Below are positions 26,654 to 34,832 of a stretch of DNA of 64,000 bases, piece by piece. A program made the position numbers and the translations under genes. The notes below the pieces were generated by a model. It searched no databases and was not told the DNA's origin. It worked only from the letters and a program-made list of their open reading frames with translations. Origin of the DNA: JBGZFC01 sp964631255 (GTDB taxonomy: Bacteria > Bacteroidota > Bacteroidia > Bacteroidales > Dysgonomonadaceae); NCBI GenBank assembly GCA_964631255.1, contig CAZVWS010000003.1:1-64000 (forward strand), in the 5' to 3' direction. How positions within the stretch are numbered: position 1 is the stretch's first letter; each line of letters starts with the position of its first letter.

Positions 26654-27724
26654 TCATTTTTCTAACCATTTATGAATGGGGCGCGCTACCGGATAATTGT
26701 GTAAATCGGCTGTTGCAATCCGTAGAAACTGCTTCTCGGCATCAAAAACATCGGTTTCAGTCAGCTGAACGATATAAAAATGGATATAAACCGTGCGATG
26801 CGTCAATATATGCTTCATAAAATAGCTGTGCGATATGGATAGTGTTTTTGCAGAACGAAACAGGGCATGGAAATGTGGATTTTGCATCAATTCGTGCATT
26901 TCTTGCGGTTTTTCTGTTTCGATGAGTGGAAATTCGTACAGATTTTTCCAGATATCGTCCCCTACTCGCTTTTTTATAAATGTGAAATCGGCTTGTTCTA
27001 CATAAAAATAGTGGAAAAATCGTTCTTTGATTTTGGTTTTACCACGTTTTTTGGGAAACTCCAAGACCGTTTGGTTCATATTTGCCATGCAGATATTTTG
27101 TAGCGGACATTCGTTGCATTTTGGTTGGATTGGGATGCAAATCATGGCACCAAAATCCATCAGAGCTTGGTTGTGGTTGCCCGCATTGTGCTTGTCGAGC
27201 AACGATTGCGCCAGTTCTGCAAAAAATTTTTTACCCGATGCCGTATCTATATATTGGTCAATAGTAAACAATCGGGACAAAACCCGGTAAACATTTCCAT
27301 CAACCACGGCAAATGGTTTATTATAAGCAATGGAAGCAATAGCTGCTGCTGTGTAGGGACCAATTCCGCGCAACGATAATATATCGGAATAATGACGTGG
27401 AAATTCTCCGCCAAAATCTTGTACTATCTGTTTTGCTGCCGCATGCAAATTGGCAGCACGAGAATAATAGCCCAACCCTTGCCACATCTTCATAACTGTG
27501 TCTTCGGGCGCATTGGCAAGCGAGGCTATATCCGGAAATTGGTTTATAAAACGTGTAAAATAGTGAAGTCCCTGATTTACTTTGGTTTGTTGCAAGATAA
27601 CTTCCGACACCCATATCCGGTACGGATTGGCGTCTTCTCGCCAAGGCAATTGTCGTTTGTTGAGCAAATACCACTCTTGCAAAATATTACTAATCAGATT
27701 ATAATTGCGAATAGATTTATTCAT
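26654..27724 (-). CDS. mutY: A/G-specific adenine glycosylase MutY
   Basis: Removes adenine mispaired with 8-oxoguanine. The 356-residue product has the catalytic EVILQQTKV segment near residue 40 (Glu acts in catalysis), the helix-hairpin-helix SLRGIGPYTAAAIASIAY with the catalytic Asp in VVDGNVYRVL, the [4Fe-4S] cysteines in CIPIQPKCNECPLQNIC, and a C-terminal NUDIX-like domain that reads 8-oxoG. A -7 element TAGTTTTG lies at 27746-27753. It is divergent from the HU gene. Confidence 0.96.
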   Translation of the reverse strand: MNKSIRNYNLISNILQEWYLLNKRQLPWREDANPYRIWVSEVILQQTKVNQGLHYFTRFINQFPDIASLANAPEDTVMKMWQGLGYYSRAANLHAAAKQIVQDFGGEFPRHYSDILSLRGIGPYTAAAIASIAYNKPFAVVDGNVYRVLSRLFTIDQYIDTASGKKFFAELAQSLLDKHNAGNHNQALMDFGAMICIPIQPKCNECPLQNICMANMNQTVLEFPKKRGKTKIKERFFHYFYVEQADFTFIKKRVGDDIWKNLYEFPLIETEKPQEMHELMQNPHFHALFRSAKTLSISHSYFMKHILTHRTVYIHFYIVQLTETDVFDAEKQFLRIATADLHNYPVARPIHKWLEK

Positions 27725-27745
27725 TTGTTTATATCAATTAATTTG

Positions 27746-27753
27746 CAAAACTA
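27746..27753 (-). promoter_or_regulatory. mutY promoter -7 element
   Basis: The minus strand reads TAGTTTTG, matching TAnnTTTG, about 22 bases upstream of the mutY ATG. Confidence 0.55.
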
Positions 27754-27815
27754 CTTAAAAAGTAGGGTAAAGCCGAAAAATTGAGAAAAATAATAAAATA
27801 TAGTGCTAATTATTT

Positions 27816-27844
27816 TTTGCGTTAAAAAAAAAGCTATATATTTG
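27816..27844 (+). promoter_or_regulatory. HU promoter
   Basis: TTTG at 27816-27819 and TATATTTG at 27837-27844 are 17 bases apart, slightly tighter than the usual 19-21. The transcript would start near 27851. Confidence 0.55.
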
Positions 27845-27898
27845 CAGTCCAAAATTTTAGTAATAACCAAATATAACTAATTTAAAAACTAAATAAAA

Positions 27899-28180
27899 AT
27901 GACTAAAGCAGACATTGTAAACGAAATTGCAAAAAACACGGGTGTTGACAAAGCATCAGTTTTAGCAACTGTAGAATCTTTTATGGAAATTGTAAAGGAT
28001 TCATTAGCAAAAAATGAGAACGTATATTTAAGAGGTTTCGGAAGCTTCATCGTAAAAAAAAGAGCACAAAAAACTGCACGCAACATCTCTAAAAATACAA
28101 CTATCATCATTCCCGAACACAACATACCCGCGTTTAAACCGGCGAAAACGTTTGTTGCTCAAGTCAAAGATCAAAAATAA
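27899..28180 (+). CDS. HU-family DNA-binding protein
   Basis: Small basic nucleoid protein that bends DNA. The 93-residue product has the HU fold: the N-terminal helix pair (MTKADIVNEIAKNTGVD...), the GFGSFIVKKRAQKTARN signature at about residues 47-63, and the PAFKPAKTF C-terminal block. It is the first gene of a run with the 30-codon gene and rng, a gene order frequent in Bacteroidota. Confidence 0.95.
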   Translation: MTKADIVNEIAKNTGVDKASVLATVESFMEIVKDSLAKNENVYLRGFGSFIVKKRAQKTARNISKNTTIIIPEHNIPAFKPAKTFVAQVKDQK

Positions 28181-28200
28181 TATAATTAATTAAATTAAAG

Positions 28201-28206
28201 AAGGAG
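28201..28206 (+). promoter_or_regulatory. Strong Shine-Dalgarno AAGGAG
   Basis: AAGGAG ends seven bases before the ATG at 28214. Genes in this window otherwise start without such a site, as is normal in Bacteroidota, whose ribosomes hide the anti-Shine-Dalgarno. It decides the start of the small gene that follows. Confidence 0.7.
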
Positions 28207-28213
28207 AAACAAG

Positions 28214-28306
28214 ATGCCAAGCGGAAAAAAAAGAAAAAGGCATAAAATGTCTGTTCACAAAAGAAAAAAAAGACTGAGAAAAAACAGACATAAAAAGAAA
28301 AAATAG
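28214..28306 (+). CDS. AURKAIP1/COX24-domain tiny basic protein
   Basis: A 30-residue, extremely basic protein (starting MPSGKKRKRHKMSVHKRKKR and ending in four lysines). This is the short AURKAIP1/COX24-type family kept across Bacteroidota; the domain is related to a mitochondrial small-subunit ribosomal protein (mS38), so a ribosomal role is likely but not proven by sequence. It lies 33 bases after HU and upstream of rng. It has an AAGGAG site at 28201-28206, which is exceptional in this phylum. Composition is almost entirely Lys, Arg and His with a few hydrophobic residues. Confidence 0.9.
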   Translation: MPSGKKRKRHKMSVHKRKKRLRKNRHKKKK

Positions 28307-28309
28307 ATT

Positions 28310-28444
28310 TTTAAGGTTTTATAACCTACATGTTATATACAGGAACAAACTTAAGAAAGTCATGATTAGGTTTGTTCTTTGTATTTAGCGGTGCTTAGTC
28401 TGTGTTCGAGAGAACACGTCAATTCCCATTCGGCGGAATGGGAA
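28310..28444 (+). promoter_or_regulatory. Structured rng leader, three hairpins
   Basis: The 172-base gap before rng holds GAACAAAC/GTTTGTTC (28343-28350 with 28370-28377), GTGTTC-GAGA-GAACAC (28402-28417, GNRA-type loop) and TTCCCATT/AATGGGAA (28423-28430 with 28437-28444). None is followed by a clear T-run next to the stem except a loose ATATATTTTT after the last. Such a leader could be a substrate for the encoded ribonuclease. Confidence 0.45.
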
Positions 28445-28478
28445 ATATATTTTTGAAATTTTATAAACAATTAGTATT

Positions 28479-30044
28479 GTGATAAGCGAACTTGTAGTAG
28501 ATGTTCAAGCCAAAGAGATAACGCTGGCAGTGCTGGAAGACAAAAAACTCGTTGAGTTACAGCAAGAAAGCCAAGACGAATCGTATTCGGTTGGGAACAT
28601 TTATTTAGGCAGGGTCAAAAAATTGATGCCTGCGCTAAATGCCGCATTTGTAGATGTGGGACACAAAAAAGACGCTTTTCTTCACTATTTAGATTTAGGG
28701 GTAGAATTTGATTCTGTTTCCAATTTTTTAAAAGCGGTAGAAGAAAAAAAGAAACCCCAGGTGCAAAAGATGAAACTTTTGCCCGATATAGAAAAAGAGG
28801 GTTCTGTTTCTGACAAACTAAAAGTAGGACAAAACGTTCTGGTGCAAATAGCTAAAGAACCTATTTCTACGAAAGGACCGCGACTGACTGCCGAAATATC
28901 CTTTGCCGGACGATTCATGGTTTTGATTCCGTTTATCGACCGCGTTTCGGTATCACAAAAGATAAAATCGCGCGAAGAACGCGCACGTCTTCGTCAGCTC
29001 ATTCAAAGCATCAAGCCAAAAAACTTCGGCGTAATCATCCGAACCAATGCCGAAGGCAAAAGAGTAGCTGAACTGGACACGGAACTGAAAGTATTAGTCA
29101 AACGATGGGAAGAAACCGCCGAAAAATTGCCTAAAACAAAGGTTACTTCATTGGTTTTTGAAGAGACCGGCAGAGTAGTAGGATTGTTGCGCGATATTTT
29201 TAATCCTTCGTTTGAACAAATCCACATCAACGATTCTGATGTGGCGAAACAGATAGAAAACTACGTGAGCCTCATTGCTCCCGACCGCAAAAATGTAGTG
29301 AAACACTACACCGGATCGGCTCCCATATTAGACAATTTTGGGATAACCAAACAAGTAAAATCGCTGTTTGGAAAAACCGTTACATTCAAAAACGGCGCAT
29401 ATCTCATCATTGAACACACCGAAGCCCTACACGTGATTGACGTGAACAGCGGAAACCGCAACAAACAATCGCTGGGGCAGGAAGATAGCGCGTTTGAAGT
29501 GAATGTAGCCGCTGCCGAAGAGATAGCACGGCAATTGCGCTTGCGCGACATGGGAGGGATTATCGTAATCGATTTTATCGATATGAGCTCGGGCGAACAC
29601 CGAAACAAATTGTTCAACAAGATGACCGAATTTTTGGCAACAGACAGAGCCAGACACAAAATTCTGCCTTTGAGCAAATTTGGATTGATGCAAATCACAC
29701 GACAACGTGTGCGCCCCGAAATGGAGCTGGCAACAAGCGAAACCTGCCCCACTTGCTTTGGAAAAGGAAAAATTAAATCGTCGATTCTTTTTACCGATAC
29801 CTTAGAAGGAAAAATCGACTATTTGGCAAACAAGCTAAAAGTGAAGAAATTTAGTCTGCACATACATCCCTATGTTGCGGCATACATTCAACAAGGTCTG
29901 TTTTCGATGAAATACAAATGGAAAAAGAAATATGGTATTGCCATGAAAATAATTCCCAACCAAAGTTTGGGATTCCTGCAATACACATTTTTCGACAAAG
30001 AAAACAACGAAATCGACCTGAAAGAAGAAATTGAAATGAAATAA
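28479..30044 (+). CDS. rng: Ribonuclease E/G family protein (RNase G)
   Basis: Single-strand endoribonuclease for rRNA processing and mRNA decay. The 521-residue product lacks the long C-terminal scaffold of E. coli RNase E, so it is RNase G-like. It has an N-terminal S1 domain (about residues 35-125, with the GNIYLGRVKKLMPALNAAFVDVG block), the catalytic core with VIDVNSGN and VIDFIDM, whose aspartates hold magnesium, and the zinc-link CPTCFGKGKI. The start is GTG at 28479, giving MISELVVDVQ, typical of the phylum. It follows a structured leader. Confidence 0.95.
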   Translation: MISELVVDVQAKEITLAVLEDKKLVELQQESQDESYSVGNIYLGRVKKLMPALNAAFVDVGHKKDAFLHYLDLGVEFDSVSNFLKAVEEKKKPQVQKMKLLPDIEKEGSVSDKLKVGQNVLVQIAKEPISTKGPRLTAEISFAGRFMVLIPFIDRVSVSQKIKSREERARLRQLIQSIKPKNFGVIIRTNAEGKRVAELDTELKVLVKRWEETAEKLPKTKVTSLVFEETGRVVGLLRDIFNPSFEQIHINDSDVAKQIENYVSLIAPDRKNVVKHYTGSAPILDNFGITKQVKSLFGKTVTFKNGAYLIIEHTEALHVIDVNSGNRNKQSLGQEDSAFEVNVAAAEEIARQLRLRDMGGIIVIDFIDMSSGEHRNKLFNKMTEFLATDRARHKILPLSKFGLMQITRQRVRPEMELATSETCPTCFGKGKIKSSILFTDTLEGKIDYLANKLKVKKFSLHIHPYVAAYIQQGLFSMKYKWKKKYGIAMKIIPNQSLGFLQYTFFDKENNEIDLKEEIEMK

Positions 30045-30071
30045 AGTTTCGTTTAAAACGAAATCTACAGT

Positions 30072-30104
30072 AAAAACCGAATTGCGCATGCAGTTCGGTT
30101 TTTT
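30072..30104 (+). terminator. rng terminator
   Basis: AAAAACCGAA (30072-30081) pairs with TTCGGTTTTT (30094-30103), with an inner TGC/GCA helix and a GCAT-like loop; T residues run on. It lies 28 bases after the rng stop. Confidence 0.85.
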
Positions 30105-30212
30105 GCGTTTTTAATAGTTGTAAGATTCATGAATGACAAAAAATTTTTTGCCAATTTCATTATTTTTCGGATATTTGCACAAAATGATTATTTAAATAAC
30201 TTAATCAAAAAA

Positions 30213-30824
30213 ATGAAAACCATTTCATTTATCTTTCTTTTATTAAGTATCGTCTCTTGTACGGTTTTGATGAAGAGTACAACTCAAAATCAAGACTTAA
30301 TAGGTACGGTTCAAGTGATTATTGACTCTGACACAATTATACCATCGGAAGTGATTTTGGCATCATTGGTGGGAGCTGATAAATCTGCTATTTTAGAAGA
30401 GAATGGCCGTTTTTCTTTTTCAAACATAGAACAAGGCAAATATCATTTAAAAATCACGGGTCTTGGATATAATGAAGTGGATACTGCGATTACTTTTTTA
30501 AACAGGGATTTTGGAGAAATAAATATTTATTTATCATTGACTAATGCATGTGAGGTAGGTCGAAAATTAGCAGAAAAAGACATCAATGAAAACAAACCAA
30601 AATTACTTTTAGTTGGAGGAATTGCTCCTATGGTATTTGCCAATCAGAAAATGTTCGAAGAAAAGTATGGCATCAGCTATCATGATTATGGCGACGTTTA
30701 TCCCCATTTAGATTGCATCACCATATATAACAAATTAATCTTTGAATATTTAGATAATCAATTTGGTCCTCAATGGCGAAACGAAGTCAGAAAGGATGTT
30801 GTTGGACTCAATGGAAAAACATAA
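30213..30824 (+). CDS. Lipoprotein with carboxypeptidase-regulatory-like domain
   Basis: Unknown function. From the ATG at 30213 the product has 203 residues. A lipoprotein signal (MKTISFIFLLLSIVSC) is followed by a beta-sandwich resembling the carboxypeptidase regulatory domain, about residues 33-115, with SNIEQGKYHLKITGLGY. The C-terminal 65 residues form a distinct block (KPKLLLVGGIAPMVFANQ..., EKYGISYHDYG, WRNEVRKDVVGL) that I have an impression of seeing in other Bacteroidota lipoproteins but cannot name. The longer start at 30129 is rejected because it would bury the signal peptide. It is isolated between the rng terminator and convergent priA. Confidence 0.8.
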   Translation: MKTISFIFLLLSIVSCTVLMKSTTQNQDLIGTVQVIIDSDTIIPSEVILASLVGADKSAILEENGRFSFSNIEQGKYHLKITGLGYNEVDTAITFLNRDFGEINIYLSLTNACEVGRKLAEKDINENKPKLLLVGGIAPMVFANQKMFEEKYGISYHDYGDVYPHLDCITIYNKLIFEYLDNQFGPQWRNEVRKDVVGLNGKT

Positions 30825-30857
30825 ATCCCAAATCCAAACTCCAAATTCCCAAATCCC

Positions 30858-33095
30858 TCACACTCCATCCACATCATAATACACCACAACATATTTCCAT
30901 TCCGGTTTGCAGCGCAATTGGGATTCGGCATGGCGGATAGTTTCGCGCACTTGCTGCGGCGATAACGAGGTTTCTAATTTGAGAAGTGTTTCTCGAATAT
31001 GGTATTGCTGTATTTTCCCGATGAGCGGTTTATTGGGTCCCAAAACACGTTCGCGAAGCGATTTTCGCAATATGTCGGTAAAAAAACGTGCTGCTGCTTC
31101 CGCCTTTTGCTCGTATTTATCTTTGAAAACCACACGAATCAAGCGAAAAAACGGAGGATACCGAAAAAGCCGCCGCTCGGCAAGCTGCATGTTGAAAAAA
31201 CCCTCGAAATCGTTTTCTACAATAAATCGATAAACCGGCTGCTCGGGGTCGGCACTTTGAATAATTACCGTTCCACGTTTGTTTTTTCTGCCGGAACGAC
31301 CAGCCGCTTGCGTCATTAGCTGAAATCCGCGTTCGTGCGAACGAAAATCGGGATAGTTGAGCATGCCGTCGGCAGAGATAATACCGACAACGCTCACATT
31401 CTCAAAATCTAACCCTTTGGACAACATTTGCGTGCCGACCAAAATATCTGTTTTTTTGTTTTGGAAATCGGCAATAATTTTTTCATAGCCCGTCTTTCCT
31501 CGCGTGGTATCGGTATCCATGCGTGCCACCCGATAATCGGGGAAAAGCTGTGCTACTTCTTCTTCAATTTTTTCCGTTCCCTGCCCCAACTGTTGCACAC
31601 TTTTTTCCTGGCACGCCGGGCAGTCGTGTACCACTTGGTAGGCAGCGTTGCAGTAATGACATTTGAGCAGGTTGCCAAATTTATGGTACGTGAGCGACAC
31701 GTCGCAATGGCGGCATTTGGGTGTCCAACCACAGTTTTTGCACTCCAACATGGGAGCAAATCCGCGTCGGTTGCGAAATAAGATGACCTGTTCGCCTCGC
31801 GAAAGCACCTCTTCCATCCGGACAATGAGATGGGGAGAGAGAATAGATTTCATCTTTTTTTTGCGTCGCAACTCGTGCGTGTTTTCCAAAATAATTTCGG
31901 GCAATTCAATCTCTTCAAATCGTTTCGTGAGCGTTACCAAACCAAATTTCCCGCTTTTGGCGTTGAAGTACGATTCCATAGACGGCGTTGCCGAACCTAA
32001 CAAGGTTTTGGCTCCCGAAAAATGTGCCAGCATGATGGCGGTGTCGCGCGCGTGGTATCGGGGCGCGGGTTCTTGCTGTTTGTAACTGGTTTCGTGCTCC
32101 TCGTCCACGATAACCAAACCCAATTGCCGGAAAGGCAAAAAGAGCGACGAGCGCACGCCGATAACAATTTGATAGGGATTGTCGGACAACATTTTTTGCC
32201 AGATTTCGGCACGTTCGTTGTCGTTTATTTTGGAGTGATAAATTCCCATTTGGTCGCCAAAAACGGCTTGTAAACGCTGCGTTAGTTGCGTGGTGAGGGC
32301 AATTTCGGGAACGAGATAGAGCGTCTGCTTCCCTTGTTTCAACTGCTTTTCTATCTGATGGATATAAATTTCGGTCTTTCCACTGGAAGTGATGCCGTGC
32401 AGCAAACAGACATTTTTTTCTTCGAAACAGCGATTTATTTCATCGAAGGCGGTTTGTTGGTAAATATTCAGGTTATATGGTTTTCGTGTGGCAGAAATAT
32501 CTTTGTCTATCCTACTTACTTCGCCCGAAAATTGTATCAAAAGTTTTTTTTCAAGCAATCCGTTGAGTACGGCAGAAGAGAAACCGGTCAAATCCAACAA
32601 TTCTTTACGCGAGATGGAATCTCTTTGCGACAGCAAATTGGAAACTTCGTCATAAAGCTGCTGTTGTTTCTTGGCTTTCCCAATTTTTCGAATTGCACTT
32701 TCGGTATCGATTTGAAATGATAGAGTAATGAAGTTTTTCACTTTTGGCACGTAACTCACTTTCAAATCGGCGGGCTTCAGTTTTGCCGGTAGTGCCGCTT
32801 TATATACATCGCCCAACGGGCAAATATAATAAAAAGAAATCCACTCCCACAATTGCAATTGTTGCTCTGTAACAACAGCATGCAAATCGATGAGGGAATG
32901 GATTTCCTTGATACCAACTCCTTTTGGAGTATGGTTATGCAACTTGAGAATGATTGCCGTGTAGTGCTTACTTTTACCAAAAGGAACTATCACTCTGAAT
33001 CCGACACCAATTTCTTCCTGCATCGCTGCGGGAATAGCGTAAGTATAAGAGTTAGTTAGTGGTAGCGGAAGTATTACATCGGCAAACACACGCAA
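30858..33095 (-). CDS. priA: Primosomal protein N' (PriA helicase)
   Basis: Restarts stalled replication forks. The 745-residue product has an N-terminal DNA-binding domain (FADVILPLPLTNSYTY), Walker A LHGITSSGKTEIY near residue 236, the Walker B-type VDEEHETSYK, and a zinc-binding cysteine cluster (CKNCGW, CRHC, CHYC, CPAC) near residues 455-500, then helicase C-terminal motifs such as MTQAAGRSGR. It starts with TTG at 33095, three bases after the TGA of the upstream beta-barrel gene, so the two are read together. No ATG is available nearby in frame. Confidence 0.96.
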   Translation of the reverse strand: MRVFADVILPLPLTNSYTYAIPAAMQEEIGVGFRVIVPFGKSKHYTAIILKLHNHTPKGVGIKEIHSLIDLHAVVTEQQLQLWEWISFYYICPLGDVYKAALPAKLKPADLKVSYVPKVKNFITLSFQIDTESAIRKIGKAKKQQQLYDEVSNLLSQRDSISRKELLDLTGFSSAVLNGLLEKKLLIQFSGEVSRIDKDISATRKPYNLNIYQQTAFDEINRCFEEKNVCLLHGITSSGKTEIYIHQIEKQLKQGKQTLYLVPEIALTTQLTQRLQAVFGDQMGIYHSKINDNERAEIWQKMLSDNPYQIVIGVRSSLFLPFRQLGLVIVDEEHETSYKQQEPAPRYHARDTAIMLAHFSGAKTLLGSATPSMESYFNAKSGKFGLVTLTKRFEEIELPEIILENTHELRRKKKMKSILSPHLIVRMEEVLSRGEQVILFRNRRGFAPMLECKNCGWTPKCRHCDVSLTYHKFGNLLKCHYCNAAYQVVHDCPACQEKSVQQLGQGTEKIEEEVAQLFPDYRVARMDTDTTRGKTGYEKIIADFQNKKTDILVGTQMLSKGLDFENVSVVGIISADGMLNYPDFRSHERGFQLMTQAAGRSGRKNKRGTVIIQSADPEQPVYRFIVENDFEGFFNMQLAERRLFRYPPFFRLIRVVFKDKYEQKAEAAARFFTDILRKSLRERVLGPNKPLIGKIQQYHIRETLLKLETSLSPQQVRETIRHAESQLRCKPEWKYVVVYYDVDGV

Positions 33096-33098
33096 TTA

Positions 33099-33758
33099 TC
33101 AGAAATAAACGGCAGCATTGAGCGACCAAGTACCTTTTTTTCCGTTCAAAGCTTTCAGAAGAGACAGACCGTTATCACCAATCAAATCATCTTTTTCTGA
33201 ATAGAAGTTATCGGTCAATTTGATTCCATAGGAGAACCCAATTTGTACGCGATTAATGATATCGGCACCCAATCCCAAATTGATACCTGCTTCAATTGGT
33301 TTGGATTCAATCAGGTCATCAAAATCGGCATCCAAATTGATATTACTGAATTTCAACTCGTCACTTCCCACTCTGATTTTTGCATAAGGCCCTGCTGCCA
33401 CATATACTTTAAGAGGAGAGATAATACCAAATTTGTATTTCAAATTTACCGGAATATCGATGTAGTGGTTGCTAATTTTCATATTTGACATATTGCCAAT
33501 GGTTTTCACGTTCATGCTTTCGTTGTTATACATCACAGATGCATCAACACCCAAATTGAGCACAGGAAACATAAATTCTACCGAAGGACCTACTTTAAAT
33601 CCATTCAGATTTTCTACATTCACCACAGATTCGTTAAAAACAGGTTTGTTTAATCCTACTTCGCCTCTGAGTCCAATTCTTAACTGCGCGCTGGCAGTAG
33701 TTCCGGCCATTAAAAATACAATAAAAAGACCGCTCAATAAAACATTTTTTATTTTCAT
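33099..33758 (-). CDS. Outer-membrane beta-barrel protein (PorT-like)
   Basis: A 219-residue protein with a signal peptide (MKIKNVLLSGLFIVFLMAGTTASA) followed by alternating hydrophobic strands typical of small eight-stranded barrels: RIGLRGEVGLNKP, FKVGPSVEFMFP, IDIPVNLKYKF, VYVAAGPYAKI, and a final aromatic residue. It resembles the broad outer-membrane beta-barrel (PorT/OmpW-like) group; substrate or partner unknown. It has its own -7 element TAAATTTG at 33814-33821 and runs straight into priA. Confidence 0.85.
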   Translation of the reverse strand: MKIKNVLLSGLFIVFLMAGTTASAQLRIGLRGEVGLNKPVFNESVVNVENLNGFKVGPSVEFMFPVLNLGVDASVMYNNESMNVKTIGNMSNMKISNHYIDIPVNLKYKFGIISPLKVYVAAGPYAKIRVGSDELKFSNINLDADFDDLIESKPIEAGINLGLGADIINRVQIGFSYGIKLTDNFYSEKDDLIGDNGLSLLKALNGKKGTWSLNAAVYF

Positions 33759-33813
33759 ATCATTTTTGGTTTTATGAAACCCGCTTTATGCGATAAAGTT
33801 TCGATTAGTTTGA

Positions 33814-33821
33814 CAAATTTA
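33814..33821 (-). promoter_or_regulatory. Promoter -7 element of the beta-barrel/priA operon
   Basis: The minus strand reads TAAATTTG, matching TAnnTTTG, about 55 bases before the beta-barrel gene start. Confidence 0.5.
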
Positions 33822-33904
33822 CAATATTAATTTTTTACTATGGCGAAAAATGGTTACTCTTTTGTTAAAAAAGACAATTTTCTACAAACTGGTACACTTT
33901 TTTG

Positions 33905-33957
33905 ACTAAATGGACAGCACAAATACTTTCCCCGCAGGGAAGTTTAGTAATTGTGCT
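33905..33957. other. Pseudoknot-capable inverted-repeat element
   Basis: AGCACAA (33916-33922) can pair with TTGTGCT (33951-33957). Inside it ACTTTCCC (33925-33932) pairs with GGGAAGT (33937-33943) with one bulge. ACTAAA (33905-33910), outside the first helix, can pair with TTTAGT (33943-33948), inside it. The interleaved helices are an H-type pseudoknot pattern on either strand. On the plus strand it is followed by a T-run terminator. Confidence 0.4.
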
Positions 33958-33960
33958 AAT

Positions 33961-34020
33961 AAAAAAATCCCATAAAACATGTATTATCCGAGGGAGAACA
34001 CCTATTCGATGGGATTTTTT
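33961..34020. terminator. Terminator after the fumarate reductase operon
   Basis: AAAAAAATCCCAT (33961-33973) pairs with ATGGGATTTTTT (34009-34020) around a 35-base loop. T-runs exist in both orientations. On the minus strand it lies 45 bases after the frdB stop. Confidence 0.65.
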
Positions 34021-34064
34021 GTAAGAAAATGAAATTTATTTCTATCGGTTCAGAACCGATAAAA

Positions 34065-34820
34065 TTAGTCTTTCAATTTTGCTGTCAAGAACTCTCGATT
34101 GAGACGGGCAATGTTTGTAATGGAGATATTTTTGGGGCATTCCACTTCACAAGCACCTGTGTTTGTGCAGTTTCCGAAACCCAATTCGTCCATTTTGGCA
34201 ACCATTGCTTTGGCACGACGAGTTGCTTCAATTCTACCTTGTGGCAGCAGAGCCAATTGGCTTACTTTTGCCGAAACGAATAGCATTGCCGAACCGTTTT
34301 TACAAGTTGCCACGCATGCACCGCAACCGATACAAGCTGCAGCGTCCATTGCCATTTCTGCTTTGTCGCGAGGGATTGGAATGGCATTGGCATCGGGAAC
34401 ACCACCGGTGTTTACCGATACGTAACCGCCGGCTTGAATAATTTTGTCGAAAGCGGTACGATCTACCATCAGGTCACGAATTACGGGGAATCCGGCAGAA
34501 CGCCAAGGTTCTATCGTGATGGTTTCGCCTTCGTTAAATTTGCGCATGTGCAATTGGCAGGTAGTAATATCTTCGTCGGGTCCGTGAGGATGACCGTTGA
34601 TGTAGAGCGAACACATGCCGCAAATACCTTCGCGACAATCGTGGTCGAAAACTACCGGATTTTTGCCTTCGTTGATCAATTGCTCGTTCAAGATATCGAG
34701 CATTTCGAGGAATGAACTTCCTTGCGAAATATTTTTTAATTCGTAGGTTTCGAAACGTCCTTTATCTTTGGGACCGTTTTGGCGCCATACTTTTACTTTT
34801 ATATTTATATCTTTATCCAT
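34065..34820 (-). CDS. frdB: Fumarate reductase/succinate dehydrogenase iron-sulfur subunit
   Basis: Electron-transfer subunit of the membrane complex that reduces fumarate to succinate during anaerobic respiration or does the reverse. The 251-residue product has the [2Fe-2S] cysteines in CREGICGMCSLYINGH near residue 60, and the ferredoxin-type clusters CIGCGACVATCKNG and CTNTGACEVECPKNI. Length matches Bacteroidota FrdB. It starts 12 bases after frdA, third in the C-A-B operon. Confidence 0.95.
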   Translation of the reverse strand: MDKDINIKVKVWRQNGPKDKGRFETYELKNISQGSSFLEMLDILNEQLINEGKNPVVFDHDCREGICGMCSLYINGHPHGPDEDITTCQLHMRKFNEGETITIEPWRSAGFPVIRDLMVDRTAFDKIIQAGGYVSVNTGGVPDANAIPIPRDKAEMAMDAAACIGCGACVATCKNGSAMLFVSAKVSQLALLPQGRIEATRRAKAMVAKMDELGFGNCTNTGACEVECPKNISITNIARLNREFLTAKLKD

Positions 34821-34832
34821 GATGATGCTTTT

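Larger units (their letters stand above)
33759..34064. other. Intergenic region with structured RNA element
   Basis: A 306-base region without a gene between frdB and the beta-barrel gene. From right to left it holds a terminator (33961-34020), a pseudoknot-capable repeat (33905-33957) and a promoter -7 element at 33814-33821. Confidence 0.6.
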
